From positions 7,013,501 to 7,077,500 of the forward strand of contig CM060841.1 of NCBI GenBank assembly GCA_030762175.1: a stretch of DNA of 64,000 nucleotides. Direction: 5' to 3'. The notes under the pieces were generated by a model. It did not search any database. It saw nothing but the letters and a program-made list of their open reading frames with translations, and was not told the origin of the DNA. Positions 15,001-25,559 of this stretch are shown piece by piece. Numbering within the stretch: position 1 is the stretch's first letter; every line of letters begins with the position of its first letter. Made by a program: the position numbers and the translations under genes. The DNA comes from Metallyticus violacea (Eukaryota; Arthropoda; Insecta; Mantodea; Metallyticidae).

Positions 15001-15190
15001 AGCCTCCAAGAAATGCTCAAAATGCAAGGCAGTACAGTACTGTGACAGGGAATGTCAGCGACTTCATTGGTTCATGCATAAAAAAGCATGTGCACGTCCC
15101 ACACAGGCAGCAAATAATAAATCTTCCATGACCTCACAACAGGCAATTCAGGTACCAACAAGAGACTTGAAGAAACTTGAAGTAAAATGA
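2131..15190 (+). CDS. ANKMY2: Ankyrin repeat and MYND domain protein 2 (five coding exons)
   Basis: Coding segments are 2131-2331, 10233-10398, 11322-11461, 12480-12704 and 14675-15190. Together they give 1248 nt, 415 residues plus stop, against about 440 in the human protein. All introns are GT/AG and the phases join without a break. The protein has ankyrin repeats at about residues 44-75, 77-109 and 111-134, a family-specific middle with the DYYT.PQGL and LLTE motifs, and a C-terminal MYND zinc finger (about 346-383) with the Cys/His series CSTC, CSKC, YC, C, HW, HKKAC. The long match to vertebrate ANKMY2 across every exon makes orthology clear. In vertebrates ANKMY2 is linked to trafficking of adenylyl cyclases to cilia and to Hedgehog signalling; that role here is inferred. 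The ATG at 2131 has A at -3 and G at +4. The introns have collected SINEs and transposon scraps. The C-terminus after the MYND finger is shorter than in vertebrates. Confidence 0.95.
2332..10232 (+). other. ANKMY2 intron 1
   Basis: A 7.9 kb AT-rich intron. It contains a SINE-1 copy (6818-7052), a short G run near 5709 and a T tract at 9051-9080. Frames at 3603-4022 and elsewhere show no family signature and are treated as noise. Confidence 0.8.
6818..7052 (-). repeat. SINE-1 copy, 5'-truncated
   Basis: The 3' tail, the conserved core (the GGCTTTACTTCCCTTC block and the AAGCCATACTTAGGA block) and the junction AAAAAATCCATCGATCCTAGCCAGGA are present, but the copy stops before the A box. It is diverged from the family and lies in ANKMY2 intron 1. 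Confidence 0.85.
10233..10398 (+). CDS. ANKMY2: ANKMY2 exon 2
   Basis: The exon starts GADVNSGKHEH after a TTTTCAG acceptor and carries the second ankyrin repeat (YTALHFGALSGN) and most of the third (VGRTAAQMAAFVG). It is 166 nt and ends in phase 1 before GTAAAT. The next exon completes the glycine codon. Confidence 0.94.
10399..11321 (+). other. ANKMY2 intron 2
   Basis: A GTAAAT...TTTTAG intron of 923 bases. It is AT-rich and no element is recognised in it. Confidence 0.85.
11322..11461 (+). CDS. ANKMY2: ANKMY2 exon 3
   Basis: The exon is 140 nt after TTTTAG. It begins by completing the split Gly codon and continues NHACVAVINNH, then the family signature DYYTIPQGL and a SPLHKFVMQ end that matches human GPLHKII. 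The donor GTAAGA is at 11462 in phase 0. Confidence 0.94.
11462..12479 (+). other. ANKMY2 intron 3
   Basis: A GTAAGA...TTCTAG intron. It contains a minus-strand Tc1-like fragment (about 12080-12340). The rest is AT-rich and featureless. Confidence 0.85.
12080..12340 (-). pseudogene. Tc1-like transposase N-terminal remnant
   Basis: On the minus strand, pieces reading CSSMKVEQNASTVKQLWD, WVEGE and GTSGPV resemble the helix-turn-helix and linker of Tc1-type transposases (the usual pattern is G.N.STV.R.W..W..EG). In-frame stops interrupt it. No terminal repeats were found, so this is an old fragment. Confidence 0.35.
12480..12704 (+). CDS. ANKMY2: ANKMY2 exon 4
   Basis: The exon is 225 nt (75 codons, phase 0 to phase 0) between TTTCTAG and GTAAGT. 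It encodes the conserved NVHPVRVAL and LLTENLDR segments and ends in a lysine/glutamine-rich linker (KKQQQNRKKDN). Confidence 0.94.
13240..13460 (-). pseudogene. PIF/Harbinger (HARBI1-like) transposase N-terminal fragment
   Basis: The 72-residue minus frame contains RGDPFEEYEDRKLEERFWLTKD. This fits the N-terminal R.NPFE.Y.D..F..R..L.K pattern of HARBI1-type transposases, ahead of the catalytic domain. Nothing downstream resembles the DDE region, so only the leading part remains. The match is one short motif. The presence of Harbinger-like ends at 39836-42648 makes the family plausible here. Confidence 0.45.
14078..14347 (-). repeat. SINE-2 copy
   Basis: Read on the minus strand it begins with the leucine/serine tRNA-like head (A box in GTGACCGAGGACGTTAAGGC, B box GGGGTTCAAATCC). 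It continues with the family core (GTACCCTAAACTTAGGCC, TCATGTATCATCAGTG) and ends in an AT-rich tail. It lies in ANKMY2 intron 4. Confidence 0.88.
14675..15190 (+). CDS. ANKMY2: ANKMY2 exon 5 with MYND zinc finger and stop
   Basis: The exon follows a TATACACAG acceptor. It encodes a charged linker, the conserved PEYQESFLRESVREFPY block and the MYND finger. Metal ligands visible are CSTC, CSKC, YCDREC and HW.MHKKAC, which is the complete set expected for two zinc ions. The frame closes with TGA at 15188-15190. A possible donor (CAG|GTACCA) at 15152 would allow splicing to another 3' exon; a candidate is listed at 17888. Confidence 0.93.
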   Translation, partial: DAGKKVEEKRDDEAKVEERRLSDPVELFVRKMLKCSRSGGTPEYQESFLRESVREFPYRECTIFRQMVTSLAQKDSPPALSVISAAINGQRGFASDGASTTCSTCGEEGASKKCSKCKAVQYCDRECQRLHWFMHKKACARPTQAANNKSSMTSQQAIQVPTRDLKKLEVK

Positions 15191-17887
15191 AGGAAATATC
15201 ATTAAAGTGAGTTAAAAGCAAAAGCAATCTTAAGCTCAGCTTGCAGCCTATGAGCTGAATTATGATCTGTTTTTTTTTTCTCAAAGGTGTGTATGTTCAA
15301 GGCAGGTTCCTGAAATTAAATCCTACAGTTGTAAGCCTAGAGGCTAAAGAGTGTTTACTTGAAAATTATGACACATTGAATTAGGGATCCATTGCTAGAT
15401 TATACTGAAAAGCTTTGATCTGAAAGTTCCAAATTCTTAAAAATAATTTCAGGTAATTTTAAGTGCCAAATGCTGTGAATATATTTCCTCCTGCTACTTG
15501 AACCATACAAAAAAATTAATGTTAGTCTCATGCCAGCATATTTTATAGGAAAATTCTGCTTTCTCTAGTCATGGAGTATACGGAAATGCTGAATGTTTCA
15601 ATAGCATGAATCTGAAAGTTTGTAAAGATTAATGAGACTTAACCTGAGATGCAGGGAGTTTTTATTTTATTTTTTATCTCCTCCCCATTGTCCAAATGTT
15701 TTGATAGACGCAGATATGGAACCTTAACATCCTCATATAGAATGAAAAACAATTTTAATTTTTACTTACTTAAATGTAAATTGGAACTTGCACAGTGAAG
15801 CTAATCATATTAATTGATATCATTGTATGATTCAGTTGAACTACACACTCTTAAAGCTTCACTTATTTTTCCTTACTTACTTGAAAAGTAAGTGAAGCTT
15901 TAAGAGTGTGTAGTTCAACTGAATCATACAATGATATCCATTAATTTTAATTTTACTATTAAATGTGTCACTTCTAAAATAAATTTAAACAAAACAAATT
16001 TATACCAGTTTAATAGTTTTAAGCAATAAGTACTTATGTTAATGTAGAAGTATGAACGGGATTGTAATTTTCTTTATCAGAACACTGCAGATTAATGTTT
16101 TTAATAAAATATCTATAGACAATCATTTACTTACCAGCAGGAGAAATAAATAGCTGTTATCGAGTTTGTTTAATATTGTGCAATTTTTAAATTTTTACAG
16201 GCATTTTTTTCAGAAAGTAGTTATTTTAAACTGAAGCTAGTCATTTTAAAGCAAGATATTTCTACAGAACAACAGGAAATATTTTAGAACCTGGTAAAAT
16301 TAAAAATATCAAATGAAAGTTGGGGTCAGCATTTTTTATTCAGCTTCACAAAATGTGTTTAATGTTGATTTAATTTTGACTGACTGTGTTTCTCTGCAAA
16401 ACTGTTTCTGGTTTTAAGCACATTTAATGACATTTGGTAAAAAAATGCTGATTTGCTTTTTATTCAAGTAAAATAGTTCTACTTTGAGAACTACATAAAT
16501 GAAGAACCAAACAGCATATCATGAGAATCCGTTATAAAAAGCATGACTTAAAAGAAATTCATGTAACTGTTTTATTTCTCAATGCATTGGTAAATAATAA
16601 TTTCTTAACATGTAATTTTTTCTTGATTTTGTTTGTGTGTGTTGTCAATCTTGATGAAAAATGTTTCACATAAAAAGATCAGATATTTCTTAATATCTAC
16701 TGTTTAATGTGAAGCATTGATTTGTTTTATGTAATACCATAGTTTAGTGTGTTAAATGTTGTCGTGCTGTATTCTTGAAGCAAAGCAGCAAAATGTATTA
16801 CTATTTACACCCTGCTGAATGATACCATTTAGAGTTTAGACCTTGTACTGCTGCTGCAGTAGAAGACAATGAAATTTAGTTATGCATGTTGATTACATGA
16901 TCTATTTCATCTTCAATCAGCACATAGTTGCATATTAGAAATTTTCCATGAGACTGGAATGCCAAAGAGCAGAGATAAATTTTGTTAAATTTAAATAAAA
17001 AGCACATGATAAGGTAAACTCTCTTTTCTCTCACTAACTCTCCTATGAAACTGTTGTTTTGATTAGCATATTATACCAAGTCATTAGTTATGCAGCTTAT
17101 TAAGGCAAAATCTAATAAGTCCTTATATTTATTTTCACAAAATAGGAAAAATAAGGCTTAAAAATTACAATATATTCATAGTTGTTTCAAATGAAATAAA
17201 ATCTATATTGATATTACTGTACTAAAATGAGAGCACAGAGCTTTAAATAGGTTTACATTTTGGAATTTAGAAATTGAAATAAATATGAATAACAATTTGC
17301 TGTTTTTAATTTACTGTTCACAATTACTTCATTCTGACACTTAGGCAAGATAACAAATGACTCAATATGCAATTTAATATTATGGTAAAGATGTACTGTA
17401 AAAACCACAAATCAAGCTAGAAAGTAAATGTATCTAAAAAAGCTTAACAGATCAGTTGAAGACATAATAAGCATTATTATATATCCTATTATAATTTATT
17501 AAATATGTTCACAATAATAGATATATTATCACTCCATTGTTTATGGCTTCTTAAGTACAATTTAAATAACCATTTGATATTTGGCACTAACTTTTTTGTA
17601 TTCTGGGCATGTTTTGAATGCACTTTAATTCTTCACCAGTTACTTTCTCTGACTGTTACTTTATCGGTATCTTCCTCTACCAACTCTCTGATGAACTTCC
17701 TAATTAGGTGATTCTCAGATAGGATTTTTAAGTATTTTTTAATAAACATTTTTTTCCTAATGTTGGTTCTGTATGGTTTCTTGCCATTTTTAATAATTTT
17801 ATTTCTGTAACTATTTCATGATTTTTTTTACCAGAAGTATGCAGCTTCCCTCTATATGATGTATTTTTAAATGTTTTTTGTCCTTAG
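15191..17887 (+). other. ANKMY2 3' untranslated/downstream region
   Basis: AT-rich sequence with several AATAAA signals (for example about 15978 and 16103). None can be singled out as the real poly(A) site. It contains the long hairpin at 15810-15946, and nothing else is recognised. Confidence 0.6.
15810..15946. repeat. Near-perfect 62-bp inverted repeat from Penelope-like pseudo-LTR sequence
   Basis: The left arm (15810-15871) and right arm (15883-15946) are almost exact reverse complements with an 11-base spacer. Both arms carry the sequence TTGAACTACACACTCTTAAAG. Related sequence recurs near 24765 and 30380, inside the pseudo-LTRs of the Penelope-like family described at 30330-31262. The bases at 15781-15803 (TTGGAACTTGCACAGTGAAG) extend that similarity. 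If transcribed with ANKMY2 the arms would form a long hairpin. Confidence 0.8.
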
Positions 17888-17971
17888 GCCCAAAGTGCAT
17901 TTAAAACATATCTGGAATGTAAAAAAGTTGTTGAAGTTCCAGTGATAAAAATCCAATCAAATATAATTTAA
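17888..17971 (+). CDS. Possible alternative last exon of ANKMY2
   Basis: A good acceptor (GTTTTTTGTCCTTAG) at 17873-17887 is followed by 27 open codons and TAA. If exon 5 is spliced at the CAG|GTACC site near 15151, this exon joins in frame and replaces the last dozen residues of the exon-5 tail. There is no recognisable homology in the 27 residues, so this is inference from splice signals and frame only. Confidence 0.2.
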   Translation, partial: AQSAFKTYLECKKVVEVPVIKIQSNII

Positions 17972-18947
17972 AAGAATTTCACTGTTAAAGTCTTCTTAGG
18001 ACAAACAGATAATATGCACTATTTTTATGGCATACCTGTTTATACCATCAACATTATCTTTGCAGTGTATATTTATTTTCCATATTCTGAAATCTGAAAA
18101 AGCAACACCCTTCTCCTCACCAATGCATTTCATGTTATAACCTCATCATTTGTATCATCTTTGCATTCTCCTGTTATATTTCTCAATAGACCTAGTTTTT
18201 CTTTCTTTCTTTCTTTCTTCTTCTTCTTCTTCTTCTTCTTCTTCTTCTTCTTCTCCTCCTCCTCCTCCTCCTCCTCCTCCTCCTCCTCCTTCTTCTTCTT
18301 CATTTTTTTTTTTAACAATTCCTCATAGTCCAATAATATGGTTGCATGTGAAATGTCTGAAATTAAATTTTAGATGTAAGCCCTTTCATAGAATTCATAA
18401 GTCTATTTCTCTTCTTGCTCCATTGCACTTGTAATAGAGGAAAAAAAAAATTTCAACACTGTCATTGTAATCTGGTATTGCAAAAAGAAATTGAGCTATC
18501 TTCAACATTTCTGCCTACTGTTCTGCACTTATGCAAAATTTAATGTAATCACACCCTTTTTTTTTTGACTTGTCTGTACTTTTTCAACATACAAAGTGAC
18601 AAATTTCTTCAAATTGGAAAAATTGATCAAAGCATTTACTGTTGTCAATCTGTATATCACCAGTATAACATCACATTTCAAAACTAAGAACCTCAAAACT
18701 TTGCTTTTTATTGTTAATTCAATCAATCTAGAGGATTTCTAAAAATGCACAAGGATGGTATTTTTAATACACAAAAAGCATATGCTGATGTATGGTAGCA
18801 TATATATTGGTATAAAAATAGAATAACTATAGGAGTTTGATATAGATTGCTTTATGACATTTGCATATCACACACTTTTTTTACTCATTTTTAAGCCAGA
18901 AAAAAAGTATAAAAGACCACAATGAAAGAATGCTCCCATTTCATTTG
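17972..18947. other. AT-rich intergenic sequence
   Basis: Apart from the CTT/CCT microsatellite at 18200-18302, nothing is recognised. Confidence 0.6.
18200..18302. repeat. CTT/CCT microsatellite
   Basis: A run of CTTT, then CTT, CCT and CTT units. Open frames over it encode only homopolymeric serine, proline or glutamate/lysine and are not genes. Confidence 0.95.
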
Positions 18948-19203
18948 AATGGTGTTTGATGCCTGTTTTCACTGCTGAGGCACTGCAGGTGGTGAACACT
19001 GGTGTGATACATGAGAAAAAATAATATATTGGGAAAGGATTTTTTTTAAGAAAGGAAATGTCCCAGGCCTAAGTTTAGGGTACCTCCCCGGCATTTGCCA
19101 TTTATGAGGACTGAGTAAAATCTGAAAAAAGTCCTGGCAGGATTCAAACCCCAGACCTCCCACTCACAAGTTCTGTGCCTCAACGACCTCGGCCACCCAT
19201 GGC
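18948..19203 (-). repeat. SINE-2 copy
   Basis: The minus-strand head GGTGGCCGAGGTCGTTGAGGC, the core with the CCTAAACTTAGGCC-type block and the tail are all present. The B box is altered (GGGTTTGAATCC). Confidence 0.87.
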
Positions 19204-19646
19204 AATCCAAAACTATTGCTCATTATTGCAATAAATTTTGTCAATACATGAGCCAGATTGACTATATAGCATTTCTGTCAGTGTAAAAACTGCATAACAT
19301 CGAAGTTAATGTAAAAAATTTATCACAATCTAAGATTCATAGCAGTTAGATTTAATCTTACTCTATAAATGATTTAAGATAACCAGGAAGTGTAAATCTA
19401 GCAAATAAGCAGCAGTATATTTTGTACTATGTCTCAGAAATTTATAAAGCTATTAATATAAATTTTTATGAAATATTATTAAGAATACTCAACCAAAAAT
19501 GCTCTGTAAATTTCAGTTTTCTAATGCACATATAAAGTTTTTTAAACATTAATCTTATTTCCTGATAACTTAAAATTTTGACATAAATGTGCATTTTTCA
19601 GGATTAGTCTCAGGATTGGCTGGACCAATCCCCCCCTTATTTTTTT

Positions 19647-19917
19647 TAAATAGTGTTCAACACCTTTTTTTACTGCTGAGGCACCATAGGCAGTGGACAC
19701 TGATGATACATGAGATGAAATATATTGGGAAAGGATTTTTTTTAGGAAGGAAACGTTCCAGGCCTAAGGTTAAGCTAATTCCCCAGTATTTGCCATTTAT
19801 GAGAACTGAGGAAATCTGGAAAAAACCTCAGTCAGGGAGGACGGCTGTGACCGGATTGGAATCACAGACCTCCCACTCACAAGTTTGCATCTTAATGATC
19901 TCGGCCACCCGAGTGGT
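19647..19917 (-). repeat. SINE-2 copy
   Basis: The full family layout is seen on the minus strand: tRNA-like head (GGTGGCCGAGATCATTAAG), core and tail. It is more diverged than the copies at 36040 and 60618, and the B box is degraded. Confidence 0.85.
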
Positions 19918-20451
19918 ACCAATATTGTTGAAAATTTGCACATACATAATGTATGCAAATGTGAAGTATGTATGGTAACTAGAGGTATTTAAAAATCAAT
20001 ACCAATAAGAATTAAATTTGAAAATTAATTTATTTTCAAGCAACTAGCACATATATATTCTAGTTCCCAGAATAGCATGTTCTCTGTAGTTTAAGTAAAA
20101 AAAAAATAATAATTCAAATTTAAACAGTAGTTAATTAGAAAAATTATGATTATGTCAGTGTTTTCCGTTTTTATTTTGGTTTAAAAAGTCTTATAAAACA
20201 TTTTTTAAGTTTTCTTAATATCTCAAAAATTTCATATTGATAGCTTTAGAACTTTGTAAGATACAGTGTAAAATGTATATGGATGCAATATTTGCTAGAT
20301 TTACACTTTCTGGTTACCGTAAATAAAGAAAAATACTACTATTAGTAGTTTGAAAGAGTTTTTCATTCAAGTATTATTGAAGAGTAATTTGCTATAGTAA
20401 GCTCAAGAACACCACCGAAAGAGAGATTCATCTTGTGTTTTGGAATGCAGA

Positions 20452-20726
20452 GGCTTTTTTGATTTTATTTATTTACTGTGCTCTTTAACATCTCAGGTCA
20501 TCAGCATCCCATTCAAATCAGGGAGTGAAATGGCCTACAAATTTTCTCAGAGGCCTCTATTTTCAGCCTTAATTCTTTATCATTCCGTAAATGTACGACA
20601 CGGGACCCATGGCTTTACTTCCCTTCCAAAGCAAGCCATACTTAGGATTTTAGGATTTTTACGCCCATACCTGTGATCTTGGGTTTAACAGACGAGTATG
20701 ATTACCATTACACCACCAGGACCGAC
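20452..20726 (-). repeat. SINE-1 copy
   Basis: On the minus strand it starts GTCGGTCCTGGTGGTGTAAT, keeps the core and ends with an AAATAAATAAA tail. The B-box area is damaged and part of the junction near 20660 is missing. Confidence 0.87.
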
Positions 20727-22299
20727 GAAATGCAGAAGTATAAACATTAATATAAATATTTTGAAAAGCAGCTATATTCTATCAAAATACAAAAAAAAAT
20801 ATTTCTGCGTTTATTTCTCTACCTAATAATGCTTTTTCTTATTAATCTTGCAGCCTTAATCTTACCCATCTCACTTAATTTTCATAATTTTTTTTTTAAA
20901 AACTTGAGCATATGAAAATAAACATGGTAAATTTGATAATTTGTTAAGTGTTTTTATTGTTAGCTTGTTTTGCTTATCATTTACTGAGATATTTTCTTGC
21001 ACTATTCCCATAAATGCATTATGGCTAAGATATTTGAGTAGTGTCACTCTGTCTTAATTTCACAAGTGTCTTTTAAGAAGAAGCCATTATTGCAAGTATT
21101 GTAAATTATTTTTAACTAGTCTGTACTTAAATAGTATATAAGAGTAAATTTATAAAAGATGGATTTATTATTTTTCACTGAACTTAATTAAGGGCCTACA
21201 TATACCTTTGTGCTTAAAAATGTATGTTTTTCATATTTTCTTTCTCCATTTCCATAAGGAATTATAATTAAATGTTGTGTGCATATTGTTTAAAAACCTG
21301 ATATTTGATATAAAACAAAAAGTTTTCCCATATGTTATGAAATTTTGAAATTCTTGAAATATCCATTTTTAGGCCTTGCATCAAAAAGGGCATTTACGAA
21401 ATTATTCCCAAGATTTAGAACATTTATGAATAATTACTTTTTTATTGTAAAAGTATCATCTAAATGTACAAACTGAAACTTACTTAAAATTACACAGTGC
21501 AAATGTAGGGAAAAAATTTTCTGTAATCTAAATTTTAAACACTTTTTCTGCCACATTATAACATTTTTTTTAAATAGTTTTCATTTGACATAAGATGAAG
21601 ACAGAGTTCTGATTGTTGATCTTAATAAGAGGAATTTCAATATAAGGTTTCATACAGTCTTGAAAATTGTAGAACTTATACATTAAAGTTTTGAAAAATA
21701 CACTTTTGAGGAAATAGCAACAAGCTTATAGATTGATGTAATGACAAGAGCCCGAAATCTTATGTTTTAAACTATTCTGTTCCTTGCTAGCTAAATGTCA
21801 TATTTTAACATAATTATCAATTTCTTATCATGGGAGTCATATAGTTAATTCTTATGAAGCCTAAGAATGGCTAAAAGCATCATTTAAAAATTTTAAAATT
21901 AAATTTAAATGCATTTCAAATTCAAAAAAATTAAATTTAATAATATTAATGATAAAATTAGTGTTAAAACATTGGCCATCATTGTGCATCTTGATGAAAT
22001 TCTTAGACTAATCATTGCATTTAATTTTGTAATACCATTATTGTCATGTTGGGTTAAAAGCATTGTCAAAATTAACCTGCCTTTAGAAGCAAAGTGATTT
22101 TAATTTTGTAATACCATTGTTGTCAGTTATGTTCAATGTCATTTTTCTCAAATGACTATTGAACAAATGTCATCTGTTTCTTTACTGTCCAGTCATGTTC
22201 TGTTAAAGAAAATTGTCCGATGTAACTTATTTAGAAGGAAACTCAAGAAGCATACACTTCCAGTTTATTAACAGCTACAGCAAGTTGCCAAAAGGAAAA
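20727..22299. other. AT-rich intergenic sequence
   Basis: No coding or repeat family is recognised. Confidence 0.6.
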
Positions 22300-23620
22300 G
22301 TTTCTAAAAGTTGATGATTAGACAGTGGATCGTCAATGATCCCAATTTTACTACAGTGGTCAAAAGTAAGTGATCTGTGACCAAAAAATGCATTTTCTGC
22401 AGCATAAAGTGTCAGCAGGCAAGTCTGAATCATTGAGAGGAAACAGGATTCAGTTCCAATCACTAATTTCAGGTTTTTCTGACTCTTCAGAAGACAATTT
22501 TAATTCACATTTATGTGAGGTACTAGTATTAACAAATGTGCATTAGAATATGAAACAGAACCCAGTATTCAATAAACTTCTTCAAAACATCACTGGCTGA
22601 AAGATACCAGATGAATCAACCTTAAGGGAAAAATATTTGCACCAACTATACAAGAAAAAATTGAATTCATCAGAATAGAACTACAAGAATGTAACATCTA
22701 GCTTTCAGCTTCAAAACATCAGTGGCTGAAAGATACCAGATGAATCAACCTTAAGGAAAAAATGTTTGCACCAACTATACAAGAAAAGATTGAATTCATC
22801 AGAATAGAACTACAGGAACATAACATCTAGCTGTCAGTAGATGAGACTACCGATGGTTTGTGGTCGCTTCATTGTGTAATGTTGTGGTGGGTAATTTAGA
22901 CCCCACAGAATCTGGTAAGCCCTGTCTTATGTTATACAAGAAACTGGACAAAATGAACCACAGAACCATAACTTTACACATCCTATGGCTATCGGAAAAC
23001 CATTATGAGAAATTTCTATTCTTATGACCATCAATGAAGCCTACATGATCAAGGCAGGAGAGACATTGAAAATTTTCTACTGTAACATGCTGCATAGCAC
23101 CTGTCTTGCTCACGGCTTACACCCATTGGCTGAAGAGGTAAGGAATGATTTCCCAGGAGTGAACATTATTTCATCCGTGAAGAAAGCCTTTCTGAAAGCT
23201 CCCATTCACATTCAGATTTTCAAGCAAACATCACAAACACCTCTATCACCAGAACTCATCATCACCCACTGGGGTACTTGGCTGCATCTACTATTTTGAA
23301 CACATCAAGAATGCTATAGACACATTTGACATCAACAAAGCAGCCTGCATAGCAAAGGTTAAATCAGTAAGATCATCATCACTTCACTTGCCTTTATTAA
23401 GGCCAATGGATTTTCCTGCAATTATTCAAAGCTTGGAATTTGCATCCTTATCAGTAAAAGGTGCAATGGAAATCTTTGACACAATTTTAAAGAAAGAAAT
23501 ACCAGAGCCTGTGGGCTGCAGTTCAGCCTTTAGATTATCTTTAAATTCAATTTTTTCTTGCAACATTGCATCTTTCTTTTACCCACTTGACCAAAAATAG
23601 AAAGAAGCCACCATTAGACA
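22300..23620 (+). pseudogene. hAT-type (CGGBP1/GTF2I-repeat-like) transposase remnant
   Basis: Several frames together show the layout of the hAT lineage that also gave rise to CGGBP1-like proteins. In order these are a CEVLVL.NV segment (near 22515), LAERYQM and DESTLRKK (22590-22760), DETTDG followed by GRFIV (near 22840), a [12 protein letters not shown]...[17 protein letters not shown] block (23046-23140), [11 protein letters not shown], and THWGTWL (23260-23290). The last open piece runs 23388-23600. In-frame stops and frameshifts are frequent, so the gene is dead. It contains a 129-bp tandem duplication (22581-22838). No terminal inverted repeats were found. Confidence 0.7.
22581..22838 (+). 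repeat. 129-bp tandem duplication inside the hAT remnant
   Basis: Units 22581-22709 and 22710-22838 differ at only a few positions. Both encode the same LAERYQM / DESTLR segment, so the duplication arose after the element inserted or in a recent source copy. Confidence 0.9.
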
Positions 23621-24744
23621 ACCAAACAGTTACTTCCTGTTAAACGACCTACCACATTGCTAATAGGTTTGTCACACTTCTAAATTAAAACAAATTCAAT
23701 AACATGAAATTTAAACCAATAATTTATGAATAACTTACAACATCTTTAAGTAGGGCAAGGAATGTGGTTGGGCTTGATTGCATGCTAAACTGCATAATTT
23801 GGTCAGTTTTATAGATATTAAAAACTTCTTACACAACCATAAAGCTGAAGGTTTGCTTCAAATTAACATGCAAAAGATAAATAAATGTATATTTTGATTC
23901 CTAAGGGTGTATATACTCCTTTAAATAAGCTAAAATAATTTTTGAAGAAAATCTGCTAGTTACTGACTAAAACTGAATTTACTAAATTGTGCTTTCTATG
24001 GTAGACACATTTTGATAAGGTTTCTTCATGTTTAAATTTTAGCATTTAGTAACTTGCTGTAATATTTGCAAATATAAACATTTTTCCAGACTTTATTTGT
24101 TGAAATAAAATTGGAACTTTCACACTGCTGTGTAAAACAATTACCTTTTTTATTTTATTATTACAAGTAGTGTTGTATATACATGAGCTTAAAATGGTTA
24201 CAAAAATACTAATAAATGTATTTGATAAGTGTATAGTTAAATACTAAAATATTGCCACCTGGGCTTGATTTCTGATTAAACACTGCACATAACAAACAGC
24301 AGTTCTTTTTAATATTAAAATCAGTAAACAGTCATGTGATCATTTGAACTAGGTTAGCAGGGATGGATGGGCTGTTAATTAATCATAATAAGATAGATAT
24401 ACCGAAGGTATTCACATCAAAGTATTGGTTTGCAAGAATGTAAAGTTTTTAAGACAAAGTAATAGTTCTTAAGGCAATAAATCCCAACATTCTTCTTAGA
24501 ACAGTGTCCATAATCTTGCAACAAAAGTGTGTATAGTTTGAAGTACAATCATTAAATTACATGTTTTCCAACAATTATGGCTTAGGTTCTAAGTATTAGC
24601 TTTTGAATTGGCAGGCCAAAGTTTCATTTTCTGGTAGAGTTTGGTTGCAGAGAGGCAACAATGAACTCTTGAGCTCATTTGCAGCATCATTAATTAATTT
24701 AATTTGTTTCAGGATCAATGACCTTCGGTATGGGAATGTTAAAT
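23621..24744. other. AT-rich intergenic sequence
   Basis: Nothing is recognised. Confidence 0.6.
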
Positions 24745-24821
24745 GTTCATATTATTGTATGATTTAGTTGAACTACACGCTCTTGGTGCTTCACTTGTCA
24801 TAATGTGTGTATATATATATA

Positions 24822-25114
24822 TTTTATTTGGTTTATTTACGGATGCTCTTTAACATCTCAGGTCATCAGTGTCCCATTCAATTCAGGGCTTGAAATGGCT
24901 GGCAAATTTTGCTCAGAGGCCTCTTTTTTAAGGCTTGAGGTTCTTTATCGTGCCATAAATGTACAACGTGGAACCCACGGCTTTACTTCCCTTCCGAAGG
25001 AAGCCATACTTAGAATTTTTACGCCCGAAAAAATCCATCGGTCCTGGCCAGGATCGAACCCACGATCTTGGGTTTAGGAGGCAAATATGGTAATCACTAC
25101 ACTACCAGGACTGA
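24822..25114 (-). repeat. SINE-1 copy inside a pseudo-LTR
   Basis: It has the full family layout on the minus strand: head with CTGGTAGTGTAGTGATTACC, a B box close to GGGTTCGATCC, the conserved core and an AAATAAA tail. It separates the two halves of the Penelope-like fragment, so it is younger than that element. Confidence 0.88.
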
Positions 25115-25127
25115 CGTCAATGTATAG

Positions 25128-25162
25128 AACTGGTTTCAAGAACATTTCGTTCTTATCATCAG
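25128..25162 (-). ncRNA. Hammerhead-ribozyme-like core in Penelope-like pseudo-LTR
   Basis: On the minus strand the order is CTGATGA, a perfect 6-bp stem II (AAGAAC, 5-base loop, GTTCTT), GAAAC and, after two bases, GTT. This is the conserved hammerhead core with a two-base-pair helix III and a GUU cleavage triplet. Minimal hammerheads with very short helix III are known from Penelope-like elements. The bases flanking the core do not pair directly into a good helix I; CTATAG and CTATAC can pair only with a bulge. This copy may therefore be decayed. Confidence 0.5.
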
Positions 25163-25559
25163 ATAAGCTATAGTGAACTGTGCAAGTTCCAATTAACATT
25201 TTAATTAATGTTAAATTAAATGTTTGTAGAAACAGTCTGCTACTAATGTGAATCCTGTGTTGCACAGAGTTTTCAAAATGTGATCTTATGACTGTACAGA
25301 TCATACATTCAATGCAACATTGTAATTGTAAAAAATGTGAATCTGGATGTATAATAAAAATATGGAGAAAAATGTTTATGGTCCTACAATTTTGAGAATG
25401 GCATCAAACATAAATTGGAGGATTTTATTCATTGATCATATATATTTTTGGCTTTACTAACTACAAATTTATTATATACATATCTAATTTAATTTCCAAG
25501 AATTCCACCACAGTCTTAAAAATTATGTTTTAACAATGGGTTTATAACACATTTTTAAA

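Larger units (their letters stand above)
24745..25200 (-). mobile_element. Penelope-like pseudo-LTR fragment split by a SINE-1
   Basis: Sequence on both sides of the SINE (24745-24805 and 25115-25200) matches the pseudo-LTR of the 30330-31262 element. It has the TAGTTGAACTACAC.CTCT block and, on the other side, TGCAAGTTCCAATTAAC and the TAGAACTGGTTTC block. On the minus strand the order is ribozyme-like core, then the TTCAACT block, as in the other copies. Confidence 0.6.

Noticed and set aside
18130..18434. Open frames encoding Ser/Pro or Lys/Glu runs
   Set aside because: They are products of the CTT/CCT microsatellite, without any flanking protein-like sequence.
22581..22838. Direct repeats as a CRISPR-like array
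   Set aside because: There are only two adjacent 129-bp units without spacers, in a eukaryotic hAT pseudogene.
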